Positions 54,645 to 56,714 of a DNA stretch of 56,714 nt are shown here, piece after piece; the stretch's first letter is position 1; the number at the start of each line of letters is the position of its first letter. The stretch comes from Opitutaceae bacterium. GTDB taxonomy: Bacteria; Verrucomicrobiota; Verrucomicrobiia; Opitutales; Opitutaceae. The stretch spans positions 1 to 56,714 of the forward strand of contig JAIXQE010000101.1 in NCBI GenBank assembly GCA_027485815.1. The letters are read 5' to 3'. Below the pieces are notes generated by a model. It was not told the origin of the DNA and did not search any database. It saw only the letters and a program-made list of their open reading frames with translations. The position numbers were made by a program, and so were the translations under genes.

Positions 54645-55403
54645 ATGCCCGTGCTCCCGCCGCCGCCCGTCCTGCTGTTCGCGCTGGCCACGCTGGCCCC
54701 CGCGGCGGACGCGTGGCGCTTCGCGGCCGACCCGCGCGCGAACCCCACCGGCCAATCGATCCTCCTCGGGGGGCGGGCCCGCCTCGCGGTGGTTGACGGG
54801 CGCCGCGCACTCGAACCGGGGCCCGCCGGCGCGGGGCCGGCCGCCGTGCAGGCCCGCGCCGACACCCCGCGGGCCGCGGAGATCGCCGGCACTCCGCTCG
54901 AGTTGGGCGCCGCCCCGTGGCGCGTCGCTGCCCGGCTCTGGCTCCGACCCGACGCGGGACCCGAGGAGGGCGTGCTCCTCGCCCTCGGCCCCGCGGACGG
55001 GGAACCGGTCCTGCGCCTAGGCGTGTTGCCCGCGGAGGAGGCCTTCCTGCTGACTGCGCTTGGACCGTCGGACGAAGCCGGGCCCCACCTTCCGGGACGA
55101 ACCCGCGAGTTCGCCGACCCGGGCGGCCCGCCCCACCCGCGTTTCCAGGAACTGACGGTGCTCCTGACCCCACCCGCCCGCCTGCCCCGCGGCCGCTGGT
55201 TTCACGTCGTCTGGCACCACGACGGCACGGGGGTCGTGCGCGTGGCGATCGACGGCCGGGACGCCGCGGCGGCGACGGCGCGGCTGGCGGACCCGCCCCG
55301 GGGAGCGGGCCTGCGGCTCACCCTCGGGAGCGATCCGAAGGGCGGCCGACCGTGGCCGGGCGCGATCGCCGAGCTGGCGGTAAACGCGGACCCCTCCCGA
55401 TGA
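54645..55403 (+). CDS. Exported LamG/concanavalin-like protein
   Basis: 252 residues with a signal peptide (residues 1-22). The mature part has the LamG pattern of short strands and an HDGTGVVRVAIDGRDAAA segment (WFHVVWHHDGTG), as in laminin-G-like sugar-binding folds. No catalytic residues recognised. Translationally coupled to the DUF1537 gene (ATGA overlap). Confidence 0.75.
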   Translation: MPVLPPPPVLLFALATLAPAADAWRFAADPRANPTGQSILLGGRARLAVVDGRRALEPGPAGAGPAAVQARADTPRAAEIAGTPLELGAAPWRVAARLWLRPDAGPEEGVLLALGPADGEPVLRLGVLPAEEAFLLTALGPSDEAGPHLPGRTREFADPGGPPHPRFQELTVLLTPPARLPRGRWFHVVWHHDGTGVVRVAIDGRDAAAATARLADPPRGAGLRLTLGSDPKGGRPWPGAIAELAVNADPSR

Positions 55404-56524
55404 GCGACTGGTTCCTCGCCGACGACCTCAGCGGTGCCCTCGATGCGGGCGCGGCCTTCCACGCGGCCGGACGCCGCGTCCGCCTCGTCGAGGGCACGGA
55501 CGACTGGCCGGCCGGGTCAGCGGACGAAGTCATCGGGGTGAACACCGAATCCCGCAACCTGCCGCCGGATGCAGCCGCGGCGCGGGTGGCGGCGGCGCTC
55601 GCGCGGGCGGCGGCGCGCGGGGACCGGCTGGTCTTCAAGAAGATCGATTCGACGCTGCGTGGTCCGGTCGCGGCGGAGTTGGCGGCGGTGCGGCGCCAGT
55701 TCCCCGGGCACCGCATCCTCTTCTGCCCCGCCAACCCTGCGGCCGGCCGCACCGTCGAGCACGGTCAGCTCCTCGTCCGCGGCGTGCCCGTCCTCGCCAC
55801 CGAATTCGCGCGCGACCCGGCGGCGCCCGTCCGCGACGGCGACCTCCGCCGGATCGCGGGAACGGGCACCGGGCTGTCCCTCGCGGACGCGCGGGACGAG
55901 GGGGAGCTGGAGGCGGCCGTCGCGGCGGTGGCGGCGCCCCCGGGGCCGTGGCTCGCGGTGGGGTCGGGCGCGCTCGCGGGACCGGTGGCCCGGAGGCTGG
56001 GCGGCAACGCGCGGGTCTTGCCACCGCTGCCGCAGCCGGCTCCGGGGCCGGTACTCTTCCTCGGCGGCAGCGCGCACCCGCTGAATCGGACGCAGGCGGC
56101 GCGCCTCGCCGCGACCAACGGTTTGTCCGTCGTCGGGATGGATCCGGAGCACCCGGCGCGCGCCGTCGGGGCGGGCGCGGCGCAGCTGCGTCGCGTCGGG
56201 GCGACGATCGTGCTCGCGCCGGAGGCGCGCGGCCGGCCGGAGTTCATCCGGGACACGGTGGCGGCGATCGGCGCGGCACTGATCGGCGAGCACGGGGTCC
56301 GGCGGGTATTCGTGACGGGCGGGGAGACGGCCCGGGCCCTGGCCGCAAGCCTCGGCGTGCGGGAGCTGATCATCGCGGGGAGCATCGAGCCGGGTCTCGT
56401 CCTCGCCGCCACCGCGACTCCGCATACCGGGGCCCTGCTCCTCGCGGTGAAACCGGGGGGCTTCGGGGATGCGGACACCTGGTGCCAGGCGGCGGCCGCC
56501 CTGGGCCACAGGGCGGGGGCTTGA
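55400..56524 (+). CDS. Four-carbon acid-sugar kinase family protein (DUF1537)
   Basis: 374 residues from the ATG at 55400, whose overlap with the preceding stop and the fit of the DUF1537 N-terminus (MSDWFLADDLSGALDAGAAF) favour it. N-terminal domain carries FLADDLSGA and FKKIDSTLRG (substrate Asp/Lys motif); C-terminal nucleotide-binding domain has FVTGGETARALAA and LLAVKPGGFG. Members phosphorylate tetronates, threonates and similar acids, usually next to a class II aldolase or PdxA-like dehydrogenase; none is visible here. Confidence 0.9.
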   Translation: MSDWFLADDLSGALDAGAAFHAAGRRVRLVEGTDDWPAGSADEVIGVNTESRNLPPDAAAARVAAALARAAARGDRLVFKKIDSTLRGPVAAELAAVRRQFPGHRILFCPANPAAGRTVEHGQLLVRGVPVLATEFARDPAAPVRDGDLRRIAGTGTGLSLADARDEGELEAAVAAVAAPPGPWLAVGSGALAGPVARRLGGNARVLPPLPQPAPGPVLFLGGSAHPLNRTQAARLAATNGLSVVGMDPEHPARAVGAGAAQLRRVGATIVLAPEARGRPEFIRDTVAAIGAALIGEHGVRRVFVTGGETARALAASLGVRELIIAGSIEPGLVLAATATPHTGALLLAVKPGGFGDADTWCQAAAALGHRAGA

Positions 56525-56530
56525 GCGGCC

Positions 56531-56714
56531 TCAGCCGAAGCGGCTGACGTCGGTCCCGAGGACGCGGGCGGCGGCGGCGCGGTCGCCCCGGGTGGCGTGC
56601 AGCACCTGGTCGAGGTACTGGCGTTCCTGCCCGGCGAGGTATTCGGCCAGCGAGGGCCAATGCGTCACCTCGTGGACCCGCAGCGGGAGCTGCTGCGAGG
56701 TGACGACCCGCGTC
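56531..56714 (-). CDS. Sigma-54-type activator, C-terminal Fis-like HTH (cut by window edge)
   Basis: About 60 codons at the end of a gene that enters from the right. The sequence ends with a Fis-type helix-turn-helix: EYLAGQERQYLDQVLHATRGDRAAAARVLGTDVSRF. This is the usual end of NtrC-family sigma-54 activators, whose AAA+ domain would lie beyond the window. Which family member it is cannot be told. Confidence 0.7.
   Translation of the reverse strand, partial: TRVVTSQQLPLRVHEVTHWPSLAEYLAGQERQYLDQVLHATRGDRAAAARVLGTDVSRFG

Overview
The window is very GC-rich bacterial DNA with the gene content of a Verrucomicrobiota member, most likely Opitutaceae-like. The pointers are a PVC-type haem-binding protein carrying a GDSL-like domain, a DUF1080 protein, a Gfo/Idh/MocA lipoprotein, an FG-GAP/VCBS protein, a sulfatase, many genes without a visible Shine-Dalgarno sequence, and several GTG/TTG starts. 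This assignment is inference from family content. No rRNA, tRNA, CRISPR array or transposase gene was seen. Both ends cut genes: an aldehyde dehydrogenase on the left and a Fis-type activator on the right.

1-15.4 kb is almost all minus strand: aldehyde dehydrogenase (partial), TSUP exporter, a Tat-exported DegT-type aminotransferase, then an efflux operon read as adaptor, RND pump 1 (with large insertions), RND pump 2. An 18-bp palindrome lies in front of that operon. Behind it are a TonB-dependent receptor, a DUF1080 protein and a YbcI/YdjM-type membrane protein.

15.5-22.7 kb is a plus-strand block and the most interesting part. It holds a bacterial nitric oxide synthase oxygenase, a Gfo/Idh/MocA protein, an FG-GAP/VCBS protein, and a compact lanthipeptide locus: two tandem Nif11-type precursor peptides with near-identical leaders and diverged 16-residue cores, then a LanM synthetase with a ProcM-like three-cysteine zinc site. 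A tandem 296-bp palindromic repeat follows (22.7-23.4 kb).

23.5-36 kb carries the large PVC cytochrome-like fusion, asparaginase, UppP, a small exported protein, CinA, a UvrC that lacks the family's cysteine cluster, a fumarylacetoacetase-family protein, and an XdhC/molybdopterin cytidylyltransferase-like pair. 36-40.7 kb (minus) has an ECF sigma / small membrane protein / RDD membrane protein module, an exported protein, a small protein and YgfZ. A short AT-rich island with two hairpins (40.73-40.97 kb) separates YgfZ from an EamA transporter and an ABC-F protein. A Phd/RelE-type toxin-antitoxin pair is convergent with the ABC-F gene.

44.4-52.4 kb (minus) reads as one seven-gene operon: deoC, a full aldehyde dehydrogenase, a truncated aldehyde dehydrogenase without the catalytic cysteine, an M20 peptidase, an ABC ATPase, an ABC-2 permease and thymidine phosphorylase. 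Together the deo enzymes and dehydrogenase would take deoxynucleosides to glyceraldehyde-3-phosphate plus acetate. 52.6-56.7 kb has a DUF4440-like protein, a sulfatase, a LamG-like protein, a DUF1537 sugar-acid kinase and the end of a sigma-54-type activator.
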